From Aquimarina intermedia (GTDB lineage Bacteria > Bacteroidota > Bacteroidia > Flavobacteriales > Flavobacteriaceae), in the NCBI RefSeq assembly GCF_008124785.1, contig NZ_VNHU01000001.1:372001-436000 (forward strand): 64,000 nucleotides of DNA, given 5' to 3'. Positions 1-7,774 of this stretch are shown here, in pieces (position 1 is the stretch's first letter; the number at the start of each line of letters is the position of its first letter). The notes below the pieces were generated by a model. That model saw nothing but the letters and a program-made list of their open reading frames with translations. It was not told the origin of the DNA and did not search any database. The translations under genes and the position numbers were made by a program.

Positions 1-908
1 GTTTGCAAGTCTTGTGATCGTGGTTTAAAGGAGGTGTCAAAATTATAAACTTCAAAGTTTTCAGTAGGAATAGTATTATCTATGTTAGTTCCCAGTCGTG
101 TTGCACCATCAACGGTTAAGAAGTTTTCTTTGTTATAAGTAACGGTGTTGATTCCGGTTGAAACATCAATTTTAAACTCTTCTTTACCTGTGTGCTCTTT
201 TGAAGCAATGTTTATAGTAGCTCCTGCTACATCGCCGTACATAGAAGAACCAAAGGTTTTATTAACTCCGACATTTTGTATCACATCAGAGCTAAAAAAA
301 TCGAGTGAAATATTCTTATATAAAGGATCTTCTGACGGTAACGGTAAACCATTCAAGGTGGTAGCATTAAGACGATCTCCAAGTCCTCTAACAAAAACAT
401 TCTTTACACCTTCTGATTTTGTGATTCCGGCTATTTTAGTCACGGCACCCTCGGCATCACTAACTCCCTTACGTGCTAGCTCCTGAGCTCCGATTTTTTG
501 TTCAATTTTTACGGCATTTTTTTGTTCAAGAATTAGAGCCTCTTCACGCTCCTTATTTGTTTGAACCTTAATTACTACTTCATCCAGTGCTGCTGCAGTA
601 GCTCCCAGTGAAGCGTCCATCACTGTTACCTTATCCTTTTCGACTTGAATATTAGGTAATGTGACAGTTTCATAACCTGTAAAGCTTACTTCGAGCGTGT
701 GAATTCCCACTGGAACATTCTCGATGGTATACAAACCATCAAAATCTGAAGCTGTTCCCATAGAAGTTCCTTTGATGATAACATTTGCGAATGGTAAAGG
801 TTGGTCGCCAGCTTCTTTATCAAGAAGTGTTCCTGAGATTGACCCCTTGTCCTGTGCCGAAATACTGCTTGCGAATATTACTAGTAGTACAATAATTAAA
901 TTCCTCAT
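1..908 (-). CDS. TonB-dependent receptor, N-terminal part (runs off left edge)
   Basis: About 302 codons of an outer-membrane TonB-dependent receptor are visible, and the gene continues past base 1. The start ATG at 908 opens a signal peptide (MRNLIIVLLVIFASSISAQ). Residues about 22-110 form a carboxypeptidase-regulatory-like beta-sandwich (PFANVIIKGTSMGTASD, FDGLYTIENVPVG), typical of Bacteroidota SusC/RagA-type receptors. A plug domain follows with RKGVSDAEGAVTKIAGITKS, VFVRGLGDRLNATTLNGLPL and DVAGATINI. It should import an unknown substrate with TonB/ExbBD energy. The beta-barrel is outside the window, so the substrate cannot be inferred. No SusD partner is visible because the downstream side is off the edge. 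The family call is confident; a specific function is not possible. Confidence 0.9.
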   Translation of the reverse strand, partial: MRNLIIVLLVIFASSISAQDKGSISGTLLDKEAGDQPLPFANVIIKGTSMGTASDFDGLYTIENVPVGIHTLEVSFTGYETVTLPNIQVEKDKVTVMDASLGATAAALDEVVIKVQTNKEREEALILEQKNAVKIEQKIGAQELARKGVSDAEGAVTKIAGITKSEGVKNVFVRGLGDRLNATTLNGLPLPSEDPLYKNISLDFFSSDVIQNVGVNKTFGSSMYGDVAGATINIASKEHTGKEEFKIDVSTGINTVTYNKENFLTVDGATRLGTNIDNTIPTENFEVYNFDTSFKPRSQDLQ

Positions 909-1244
909 TTTTTTGTCTCTCTAATTTTGCTGCAAAGAAACTGTAAGAAGAATGAAGTGATATTAAGAGTATATTATCTATCTGTAATTATAAAGTTAGC
1001 AGTTAAGGGCGTTTTTTGAGTCGAAAACAACTATATAGCTTAGTTCAAAAATCTGAAAATAAGGTAATTAAACTTGTAAGAGCCAAGATTGTATTATGTT
1101 AAGGAATTGTAATTCACTAGGTGAGAAAGAGCTAGTATTACTATAATATTAACCTCAGGTTTAGTATGAGAATTTGTACTCTTTCAAAAATAAGAAAAGC
1201 TACCATTAAATGATAGCTTTGTAATTTCAATAGTTCAGAAATTA
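909..1244. other. Intergenic region with receptor promoter side and a terminator
   Basis: This 336-base gap holds the upstream region of the minus-strand receptor and, at 1192-1220, the terminator of the MORN-like gene. The closest match to a promoter -7 box on the minus strand is TTTCTTTGC near 930-938, which lacks the usual TA. I see no gene in the gap. Confidence 0.4.
1192..1220 (-). terminator. Terminator of the MORN-like gene
   Basis: AAAGCTA at 1196-1202 pairs with TAGCTTT at 1214-1220. On the minus strand the hairpin is followed by TTTTCTTA. It lies 25 bases past the stop of the gene at 1245-1598. Confidence 0.6.
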
Positions 1245-1598
1245 TTAGTTTCTACTTACAATATTTTGTTTGGATCCCCAGTTGATCACTGAAGCAATTT
1301 GATTTTTTGAATAGTCGACCTCTGATAAATTATCATTGTTCCAGAAAAACCACTTTCCGGATTTTACACCTTGGTCATAATTACCAATTGCGGTTTTTTT
1401 TCCTTCACGGTTATAGGAAATCCATTTACCATGTAATTTACCATTTTTGTAGAAACCAAACTGACTTACCTCTCCATTTTCATAATAAAACGTTCCTTTA
1501 ATCAGATCACCTTCCTTCTCAAATGTAGGTTTTATGTCTTGCGCAAATAATGTAGTCGTTAGCAATAAAGCGATTATAGCTGTTATATAGTTTTTCAT
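1245..1598 (-). CDS. Secreted MORN-like repeat protein
   Basis: This 117-residue protein has a signal peptide (MKNYITAIIALLLTTTLFAQ). About three copies of a YxNGxxxxxGxYKNGKxxGxW-type repeat follow (YYENGEVSQFGFYKNGKLHGKW, then REGKKTAIGNYDQGVKSGKW). These are MORN_2/YwqK-type beta-hairpins, common in Bacteroidota periplasmic or surface proteins of unknown role. It is a single gene ended by a hairpin at 1192-1220. Its upstream region (1672-1700) carries TAACA repeats 11 bases apart like those before the phosphate genes, so phosphate control is possible but unproven. No enzymatic motif is visible. Confidence 0.75.
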   Translation of the reverse strand: MKNYITAIIALLLTTTLFAQDIKPTFEKEGDLIKGTFYYENGEVSQFGFYKNGKLHGKWISYNREGKKTAIGNYDQGVKSGKWFFWNNDNLSEVDYSKNQIASVINWGSKQNIVSRN

Positions 1599-1671
1599 AG
1601 TATATGTTTTTAGTGTTTATGAGGTCTTGTTCGTATTAGTTATATAAAGATAGAGATAAATTTACATTCAA

Positions 1672-1700
1672 ACAACGTTTACGTAACATTAAGTTAACAT
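1672..1700. promoter_or_regulatory. Putative Pho box between MORN gene and chrA
   Basis: TAACATT at 1684 and TAACATT at 1695 are direct repeats with an 11-base period. A weaker CAACG at 1673 extends the series to three. The same arrangement precedes the porin (3134/3145) and the PiT transporter (4407/4418). It could serve the minus-strand gene starting at 1598 or the plus-strand gene starting at 1801. This is inference from pattern only. Confidence 0.45.
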
Positions 1701-1774
1701 TGAAACGATAAAGAGCTAATTTTCAGTAAATTAAATTTGGATTTATATCTTTTTAGTTTGTCAAGTTGTTCTTC

Positions 1775-1782
1775 TATTTTTG
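1775..1782 (+). promoter_or_regulatory. -7 box of chrA
   Basis: TATTTTTG matches the Bacteroidota -7 consensus TAnnTTTG and ends 18 bases before the ATG at 1801. No well-spaced -33 TTG was found. Confidence 0.45.
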
Positions 1783-1800
1783 CTTTTCTAATTATTTACT

Positions 1801-2934
1801 ATGCTGATAAATAAGAATTTAAAGGAAGTAGCTTCGGTTTTTTTCAAATTAGGGTGTATAGCTTTTGGTGGACCTGCTGCACACATTGCTATGATGGAGG
1901 ATGAAATTGTAACGAAGCGTAAGTGGATGACACGTCAACATTTTTTGGATTTGATAGGAGCTACTAACCTGATTCCGGGTCCAAATTCAACCGAAATGAC
2001 TATGCATTGCGGACATGAACGTGCCGGGAAAATCGGACTATTTGTGGCGGGTTTTTGTTTTATTCTGCCGGCAACTGTAATTACCTTACTGTTTGCATAT
2101 TTTTACACTACATATGGCACGCTTCTCGAAGTTGCACCTTTTTTAGCTGGAATTCAGCCAGCAGTATTGGCAATCATTGCTTCGGCTATTTTAAAACTAG
2201 GCAAAAAAGCTCTAAAGAATTATCAGTTACTGATTTTAGGAGTTTTGGTAGCCATTACCAGTTTTCTCGGAGTAAACGAAATTTTGGCACTCTTATGTGC
2301 AGGGGTTTTGGGAGCCGTTGTATTTAGCAGCTTAGGAAGCACTCAAAATAAAGTTTTTTCTTTTAGTCCTATGATGATGCTGTTGCTCGGTATTACTAAA
2401 CTTACCAATCTCAAGATATTTTTAACCTTTTTGAAGGTTGGAGCGGTACTCTACGGAAGCGGATATGTGTTATTTGCCTATTTGGATACCGAGTTAGTGG
2501 GTAACGGTTGGTTAACACGTATAGAATTAATAGATGCCATAGCTGTGGGGCAGTTTACTCCCGGTCCGGTATTATCTACTGCAACCTTTATTGGATTTCA
2601 GTTAGGGGGATTCTGGGGAGCTCTTCTGGCGACATTAGGAATCTTCTTACCTTCCTTTCTTTTTGTACTTATTTTAAACCCTCTACTACCCAAACTACAG
2701 AAATCCAGCTTTTTTAGGCATTTTTTGGACTCGGTTAATGTAGCAGCCGTGGCGGTCATGCTTGTAGTATTGTATCGTATGGCTATCACAACTGTGGTAG
2801 ACTGGATATCGCTAGTAATTTTCGGAATAGCGCTTATTCTGGTTTTTTTATTTAAAAAAGTCAGTGTGATTTGGATTGTGTTAGGAGGCGCGTTGTTGGG
2901 ATATGCCCTTCTGTATGTGCAAAATTATTTTTAA
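1801..2934 (+). CDS. chrA: Chromate/anion transporter, two-domain CHR family
   Basis: This 377-residue inner-membrane protein has two tandem CHR domains, the long form of the ChrA family. The N-terminal half carries FGGPAAHIAMME and IPGPNSTEMTMHCGH. The C-terminal half repeats the pattern with FLKVGAVLYGSGYVLFAYL and GQFTPGPVLSTATFIG. Many hydrophobic segments match the family's 10-12 helices. Family members export chromate or exchange it for sulfate. In a free-living Bacteroidota the natural anion is uncertain. It is a single gene with a terminator at 3054-3083. A repeat resembling the local Pho box lies about 100 bases upstream. Confidence 0.9.
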   Translation: MLINKNLKEVASVFFKLGCIAFGGPAAHIAMMEDEIVTKRKWMTRQHFLDLIGATNLIPGPNSTEMTMHCGHERAGKIGLFVAGFCFILPATVITLLFAYFYTTYGTLLEVAPFLAGIQPAVLAIIASAILKLGKKALKNYQLLILGVLVAITSFLGVNEILALLCAGVLGAVVFSSLGSTQNKVFSFSPMMMLLLGITKLTNLKIFLTFLKVGAVLYGSGYVLFAYLDTELVGNGWLTRIELIDAIAVGQFTPGPVLSTATFIGFQLGGFWGALLATLGIFLPSFLFVLILNPLLPKLQKSSFFRHFLDSVNVAAVAVMLVVLYRMAITTVVDWISLVIFGIALILVFLFKKVSVIWIVLGGALLGYALLYVQNYF

Positions 2935-3053
2935 CACTAGCTTAAAGTTGAGATAACATACAACGCTGTGAATTCAAATAAATTTGGGGTATCATATGAT
3001 ATGATTAGTTTCATTAAATCTCATTAGTTTTTGTCGACTTCGATTTTTGAAAC

Positions 3054-3083
3054 AAAGGCTGACTAGGCCGGTCAGCCTTTCTA
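3054..3083 (+). terminator. Terminator after chrA
   Basis: AAAGGCTGAC (3054-3063) pairs with GTCAGCCTTT (3071-3080) around a 7-base loop, then TCTATT. It lies 120 bases after the chrA stop. Confidence 0.7.
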
Positions 3084-3133
3084 TTGATCAACAGGATGTT
3101 CTGGTTTTTAAATAATCATTTAAAAACTTTTAG

Positions 3134-3150
3134 TTAACCTTAAGTTAACA
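3134..3150 (+). promoter_or_regulatory. Putative Pho box before the phosphate porin
   Basis: TTAACC at 3134 and TTAACA at 3145 are direct repeats 11 bases apart. They lie just ahead of a TTCTTTG -7-like box at 3160-3167 and the ATG at 3189. An 11-base period is the signature of PhoB/PhoP sites in other phyla, and TTAACA repeats resemble the Bacillus PhoP site. A PhoB-like regulator is encoded at 7091. Confidence 0.55.
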
Positions 3151-3188
3151 TTGTTATTGGTTCTTTGCGGCGACAAAAACTAATAATA

Positions 3189-4391
3189 ATGAAATTAAAA
3201 GTTTCACTAGCAACAGTGTTCTTGCTGCTTGCTTTTAAAGGTTCTTCGCAGGAAGTAACGAACACAAAATTTGGAAAAGGAGTTTTCAATGTTATCGCAA
3301 AGGATAGCTCCTGGAGTATGAAATTTGCTGCTCGTATGCAGTTCTTATCTACGACGCAATGGGATATTGTAGATGACAACTTCGGGAAAGCACAATCAAA
3401 CTTCTTAGTTCGACGAGCGCGTCTTAAATTTGGGGGTTTTGCCTATTCACCTAAGTTACAGTATAAAATTGAGCTGGGATTATCCAATAGAGATATTTCT
3501 GGTGCTTCAGAGTTCACTAGCAATGCTCCAAGATACATACTGGATGCGGTGATCAAGTGGAATTTTTACAAAAACTTTACGCTATGGGCGGGTCAAACAA
3601 AACTTCCTGGAAACAGAGAGCGGGTGATTTCTTCAGGAAATCTTCAGTTTGTGGATCGTTCACGCTTAAATAGTAGGTTTAATATAGACCGTGATTTAGG
3701 ATTACAATTACGACATCATTTCAAAATCGGGAAGCAATTCCTGATTAAAGAAGCTTTTGCGGTATCACAAGGGGAAGGTAGAAATGTCACGAGCGGAAAC
3801 CTTGGAGGGCATCAATATACAAGTAGATTAGAGATACTGCCTTTCGGAAATTTTTTAAGCAAAGGGGATTATATCGGTAGCGCTATTAAAAGAGAAGAAA
3901 CTCCAAAACTGGCGCTTGGTTTTACTTATGATTATAATAAAGACGCGGTAAAAACGAGGAGTAATTTAGGAGACTATATGGTTACTGACACAGGATTTTA
4001 CACCACAGACATCACGACCTTCTTTGCAGATGCCATGTTTAAATATAAATCGTTTTCTTTTATGGGAGAGTTTGCACATCGTGATGCAGAGGATGCTGTT
4101 GCTGTACAGGAAGACGGTATAACACCAACAGGTGATGTGGTGAATGTGGGAAATGCGCTTAGCTTACAGGCTGGACACATGTTTAAAAATAATTGGGAAC
4201 TTGCAGGACGATATACCTCAATAAATTATGATGCAATTGTTAATGCAGCGTTAGAAGAACGTTATACTATTGGACTATCAAAATTTATCGTAGGTCATAA
4301 ACTGAAGGTACAAACAGATTTGACGTATATTACAGAAGCGGGAATTGCAAGGGATTTAGTCTATAGACTGCAATTTGATATACATTTCTAG
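3189..4391 (+). CDS. Phosphate-selective porin O/P family protein
   Basis: This is a 400-residue outer-membrane beta-barrel of the OprO/OprP family, which passes phosphate or polyphosphate into the periplasm. I chose the ATG at 3189 because it opens a clean signal peptide (MKLKVSLATVFLLLAFKGSS). An in-frame start at 3165 would add eight residues ahead of it. The mature part starts with WSMKFAARMQFLSTTQWD and FLVRRARLKFGGFAYSP, typical of the family, and alternates aromatic and polar residues to a C-terminal YRLQFDIHF. It sits 80 bases before the PiT gene and shares its repeat-type upstream element. That suggests coregulated uptake across both membranes. Confidence 0.9.
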   Translation: MKLKVSLATVFLLLAFKGSSQEVTNTKFGKGVFNVIAKDSSWSMKFAARMQFLSTTQWDIVDDNFGKAQSNFLVRRARLKFGGFAYSPKLQYKIELGLSNRDISGASEFTSNAPRYILDAVIKWNFYKNFTLWAGQTKLPGNRERVISSGNLQFVDRSRLNSRFNIDRDLGLQLRHHFKIGKQFLIKEAFAVSQGEGRNVTSGNLGGHQYTSRLEILPFGNFLSKGDYIGSAIKREETPKLALGFTYDYNKDAVKTRSNLGDYMVTDTGFYTTDITTFFADAMFKYKSFSFMGEFAHRDAEDAVAVQEDGITPTGDVVNVGNALSLQAGHMFKNNWELAGRYTSINYDAIVNAALEERYTIGLSKFIVGHKLKVQTDLTYITEAGIARDLVYRLQFDIHF

Positions 4392-4406
4392 CAGCTTAGT
4401 GATACA

Positions 4407-4423
4407 TAACAGTTTGGTAACAT
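4407..4423 (+). promoter_or_regulatory. Putative Pho box before the PiT transporter
   Basis: TAACAG at 4407 and TAACAT at 4418 are direct repeats with an 11-base period, about 50 bases ahead of the ATG at 4472. A -7-like AATATTTG lies at 4443-4450. The element suggests the PiT gene has its own promoter in addition to read-through from the porin gene. Confidence 0.5.
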
Positions 4424-4471
4424 TAGACCCGAATTTGATTTTAATATTTGCACTTTAAAACACCAAAGTAA

Positions 4472-6865
4472 ATGGATAATATTTATATTTTAATGATCGC
4501 TGCACTTGCTATACTGGCAATAGCAGATCTAGTAGTTGGAGTTAGCAACGATGCGGTTAACTTTTTAAACTCGGCAATTGGTTCAAAAGCGATATCGTTT
4601 AGAACTATTATGATTGTGGCCAGTGTCGGTATCGCTGCAGGAGCAATTTTTTCTAGTGGATTGATGGAAGTTGCGAGAAAAGGAATTTTTGTTCCGGGAG
4701 AATTTTATTTTGATGAAATCATGATCATATTTATGGCTGTGATGATCACCGATATATTATTGTTAGACTTTTTCAATACGTTGGGGATGCCTACCTCTAC
4801 GACGGTTTCTATAGTTTTTGAATTACTAGGTGCTGCAGTGTGTATTGCCTTAATTAAAATTGGAGCAGATGCTGATTTAACAATAGCCGATTTAGGGAAT
4901 TATATTAACACTAAAAAGGCGATGGAGATTATATCAGGGATTTTACTCTCTGTGGTGGTTGCTTTTTCTGTAGGTGCTATAGTACAATTTATTACCAGAA
5001 TGTTGCTTTCTTTTGATTTTGAAAAGAAAGCCAAATGGGTAGGCGCCTTGTTTGGCGGGGTTGCATTAACTGCAATTTTGTATTTCATTTTCATGAAAGG
5101 AATTAAAGGTACCAATTATGCTAAAATTGTTGTGGATACCATCTACAGTGGTTCTCCTGAACAATTATTAGATTGGGCGAACTCATATTTTAACGCTTCA
5201 TATGAAACGGTGAAAGAATTGGCAAAAGAGAAAAAAGATTTATTTAAAATAAATATAGAGGCAGGTACTATTGATCTTACCTTACGAGGATTGCTTGAGA
5301 CGTATGTGCTGCCAATTGTTGCTGTAGGTTTTGTGATTTGTTCTGTGCTGTCCTATATATTAACTGCAGTTTTCAAGATTAATGTATACAAGTTAATTAT
5401 TGCAGTTGGGACCTTTGCCTTAGCGCTTGCATTTGCAGGAAATGACTTGGTAAACTTTATCGGAGTACCCATTGCAGCATGGCAATCATACGAGGCTTGG
5501 GTAGCTTCCGGGATTCCGGCATCAGAATTTTCTATGAATGTATTAAGCTCTAAAGTTGATACACCTACAGTATTATTATTTGTAGCGGGAATGGTAATGG
5601 TACTAACGCTATGGTTTTCTAAAAAGGCTCGATATGTTGCTGAGACTGAAATTAATTTATCGCGTGAAGGTGAATCCAAGGAACGCTTTGATTCCAATTT
5701 TCTTTCCAGGGGTGTGGTTCGAGGTACGATTTTAATAGGTCAGGGATTGAATGTGATTACCCCAGTACCAATGAAGAAATTCTTGGACAAACAATTTACC
5801 AAAAAAGTAGTGAAGCTACCAAAATCTAAGACGTTTGAGATGCCTGCCTTTGATATGGTGCGTGCAGCTGTTAACCTTATGGTAGCTGGAGTTCTTATCT
5901 CTATTGCAACCTCGATGAAATTACCGTTATCTACTACGTATGTGACTTTTATGGTAGCAATGGGTACATCCTTAGCTGATAGAGCTTGGGGTACAGAAAG
6001 TGCTGTGTATAGAGTAGCCGGTGTACTAAATGTAATTGGTGGATGGTTCTTTACTGCGATCAGTGCTTTTCTAGCTGCGGCGACGATTGCTTTTTTAATC
6101 AACCTCGGGGGACCCGTTATGATTGCAGTATTGTTACTAATTGCGGTATTGTTACTAATTCGTAACACTGTAAATTACCGTAACAAGGTGAAAGCAGAAA
6201 AAGCAGAGGATAGTCTTACAAAATCTGAAAGTAGCTCTATACAAGGAGTGATTGAAGAGAGCTCTGATAATATTAAATCATTTATTAAACGAGCTAGTAA
6301 AATTTATTCAAACACGATGAGTAGTTTGGCCAAATATGATCTTTCGGACTTAAAGAAAAGTAAAAAAGGTGTAGCTAAGCTGGATGCAGAAGTGGAAGGA
6401 TTGCGGGATAATATTTTTTACTTTATCAAAAACCTTGATGATTCAAGTGTCGGTGCGAGTAATTTTTATATTTCTATCTTAGGATACTTACAAGATATGT
6501 CTCAGTCTCTTGAGTATATTGCAAAAGCGAGTCATAAGCATGTTAATAATAATCATAAGAAGCTAAGATTTAATCAAATTAAGGACTTGAAGGAGATAGA
6601 ACAAGAGCTTAATGATTTATTCGGACAAATAAAAGAAGCATTTAGTAATCGTGAATTTGAACGTATTGATGTGATTATTAACGAAAAGCAAGTGCTTTTT
6701 GAAAAAGTAAATGATAAGATCAATCGTCAGATCGAACGAACTCGATCTGAAGAAAGTAGCCCAAAAAATACCACACTATATTTTGGACTCTTGTTAGAAA
6801 CAAAAGATTTAATAACTGCAACAATGAATCTGTTAACAACGTACAGAGATCATTATAAGAATTAA
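4472..6865 (+). CDS. Inorganic phosphate transporter PiT fused to a PhoU-like domain
   Basis: This 797-residue protein imports inorganic phosphate with a cation. The two PiT signature repeats are GVSNDAVNFLNSAIG near residue 23 and FAGNDLVNFIGVPI near residue 317. The last membrane segments end near residue 565. Residues about 570-797 are a soluble helical domain rich in Lys/Glu (NIFYFIKNLDDSS, SFIKRASKIYSN) that resembles PhoU. PhoU normally binds PiT or Pst and restrains uptake and PhoR signalling. Here it is covalently attached. The porin is upstream and phoB/phoR lie downstream. A strong terminator follows at 6887. The extra-long central loop between repeats (about residues 210-270) is typical of Bacteroidota forms. 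Confidence 0.93.
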   Translation: MDNIYILMIAALAILAIADLVVGVSNDAVNFLNSAIGSKAISFRTIMIVASVGIAAGAIFSSGLMEVARKGIFVPGEFYFDEIMIIFMAVMITDILLLDFFNTLGMPTSTTVSIVFELLGAAVCIALIKIGADADLTIADLGNYINTKKAMEIISGILLSVVVAFSVGAIVQFITRMLLSFDFEKKAKWVGALFGGVALTAILYFIFMKGIKGTNYAKIVVDTIYSGSPEQLLDWANSYFNASYETVKELAKEKKDLFKINIEAGTIDLTLRGLLETYVLPIVAVGFVICSVLSYILTAVFKINVYKLIIAVGTFALALAFAGNDLVNFIGVPIAAWQSYEAWVASGIPASEFSMNVLSSKVDTPTVLLFVAGMVMVLTLWFSKKARYVAETEINLSREGESKERFDSNFLSRGVVRGTILIGQGLNVITPVPMKKFLDKQFTKKVVKLPKSKTFEMPAFDMVRAAVNLMVAGVLISIATSMKLPLSTTYVTFMVAMGTSLADRAWGTESAVYRVAGVLNVIGGWFFTAISAFLAAATIAFLINLGGPVMIAVLLLIAVLLLIRNTVNYRNKVKAEKAEDSLTKSESSSIQGVIEESSDNIKSFIKRASKIYSNTMSSLAKYDLSDLKKSKKGVAKLDAEVEGLRDNIFYFIKNLDDSSVGASNFYISILGYLQDMSQSLEYIAKASHKHVNNNHKKLRFNQIKDLKEIEQELNDLFGQIKEAFSNREFERIDVIINEKQVLFEKVNDKINRQIERTRSEESSPKNTTLYFGLLLETKDLITATMNLLTTYRDHYKN

Positions 6866-6886
6866 TTTTTTGGTAAAACTAAGGTC

Positions 6887-6919
6887 AAGCCGAATACTTT
6901 TACAGTATTCGGCTTTTTT
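6887..6919 (+). terminator. Terminator after the PiT gene
   Basis: AAGCCGAATACT (6887-6898) and AGTATTCGGCTT (6904-6915) form a perfect 12-bp stem with a 5-base loop, followed by TTTT. It separates the uptake genes from the regulator pair. Confidence 0.9.
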
Positions 6920-7002
6920 AGATCATCACATAAAAGGTTATCTTAGAGTAAACAATTGAAATCTATCAGGTTAAATTAATGTTATGAAATATCAGACGGG
7001 AT

Positions 7003-7019
7003 GTTAGTTAATTGTTACC
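7003..7019 (+). promoter_or_regulatory. Weak Pho-box-like repeat before phoB
   Basis: GTTAGT at 7003 and GTTACC at 7014 are 11 bases apart, about 75 bases before the ATG at 7091. This is a poorer match than the elements at 3134 and 4407 and could be chance. It would imply autoregulation. Confidence 0.3.
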
Positions 7020-7090
7020 AAGTAGGGAATGATATGGTAACTTCTGTTTTAATAGTATCTTTAACCTATAGATTACATAATTAGAAAAGA

Positions 7091-7774
7091 ATGAGTAATA
7101 AAGATATTACAATTTTATTAGTTGATGATGAGCCTGATATTCTAGAAATAGTGAGCTACAATTTATCAGCCGAAGGGTTTACCGTGGTTACTGCGGATAA
7201 CGGAGTTAAAGCTATCAAATTAGCAAAGAAAAGGAAACCACAACTCGTAATATTAGACGTTATGATGCCCGAGATGGATGGCATCGAGGCGTGTGAGCAA
7301 ATCCGTAAAATACCGGAACTCCAAAACACCATCATTACATTTTTGACTGCTAGGTCCGAAGATTATTCCCAGCTAGCGGGATTTGATGCAGGGGCAGATG
7401 ATTATATTACCAAACCCATTCGACCAAAAGTTTTGGTAAGCAAGGTTAATGCATTGCTACGTCGTTTTAAGAACGAAGATATATCAGAGAGTGTAGTAAA
7501 GATAGGTAACCTGGTTATAAATAGAGATGAATATAAAATTGTAAAAGATAAAAAGGAAATTGTACTCCCTAGGAAAGAATTTGAATTATTATCTTTACTT
7601 GCATCAAAGCCTGGTAAGGTCTTCAAACGGGAAGATATCTTAGACAAAGTTTGGGGTAATGAGGTAATTGTAGGAGGTAGAACAATTGATGTTCATATTA
7701 GAAAGCTACGTGAGAAAATAGGAGATGAAAGTTTTAAAACCATTAAAGGCGTAGGTTACAAATTTGTAGTATAA
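7091..7774 (+). CDS. phoB: OmpR/PhoB-type response regulator
   Basis: This 227-residue regulator has a receiver domain (residues about 5-120) and a winged-helix DNA-binding domain (about 130-227). Acidic residues in LLVDDEPD (around 12-15), phosphoacceptor Asp56 in VILDVMMPEMDG and the conserved Lys in YITKPIRP are all present. The C-terminal domain shows the OmpR pattern RKEFELLSLLASKPGKVF and VIVGGRTIDVHIRKLREKI. The stop overlaps the kinase start by one base (TAATG), so the pair is cotranslated. Adjacency to the phosphate porin and PiT gene supports a PhoB role. OmpR regulators are hard to name by sequence alone, so the symbol is an inference. Confidence 0.8.
   Translation: MSNKDITILLVDDEPDILEIVSYNLSAEGFTVVTADNGVKAIKLAKKRKPQLVILDVMMPEMDGIEACEQIRKIPELQNTIITFLTARSEDYSQLAGFDAGADDYITKPIRPKVLVSKVNALLRRFKNEDISESVVKIGNLVINRDEYKIVKDKKEIVLPRKEFELLSLLASKPGKVFKREDILDKVWGNEVIVGGRTIDVHIRKLREKIGDESFKTIKGVGYKFVV

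Noticed and set aside
145..486. Plus-strand open frame at the left edge
   Set aside because: It lies antisense to the TonB-dependent receptor, whose minus-strand frame has a signal peptide and clear plug motifs.
5740..6168. Minus-strand open frame of 142 codons
   Set aside because: It is antisense to the membrane domain of the PiT transporter, and the Ile/Thr/Ala-rich composition is an artefact.
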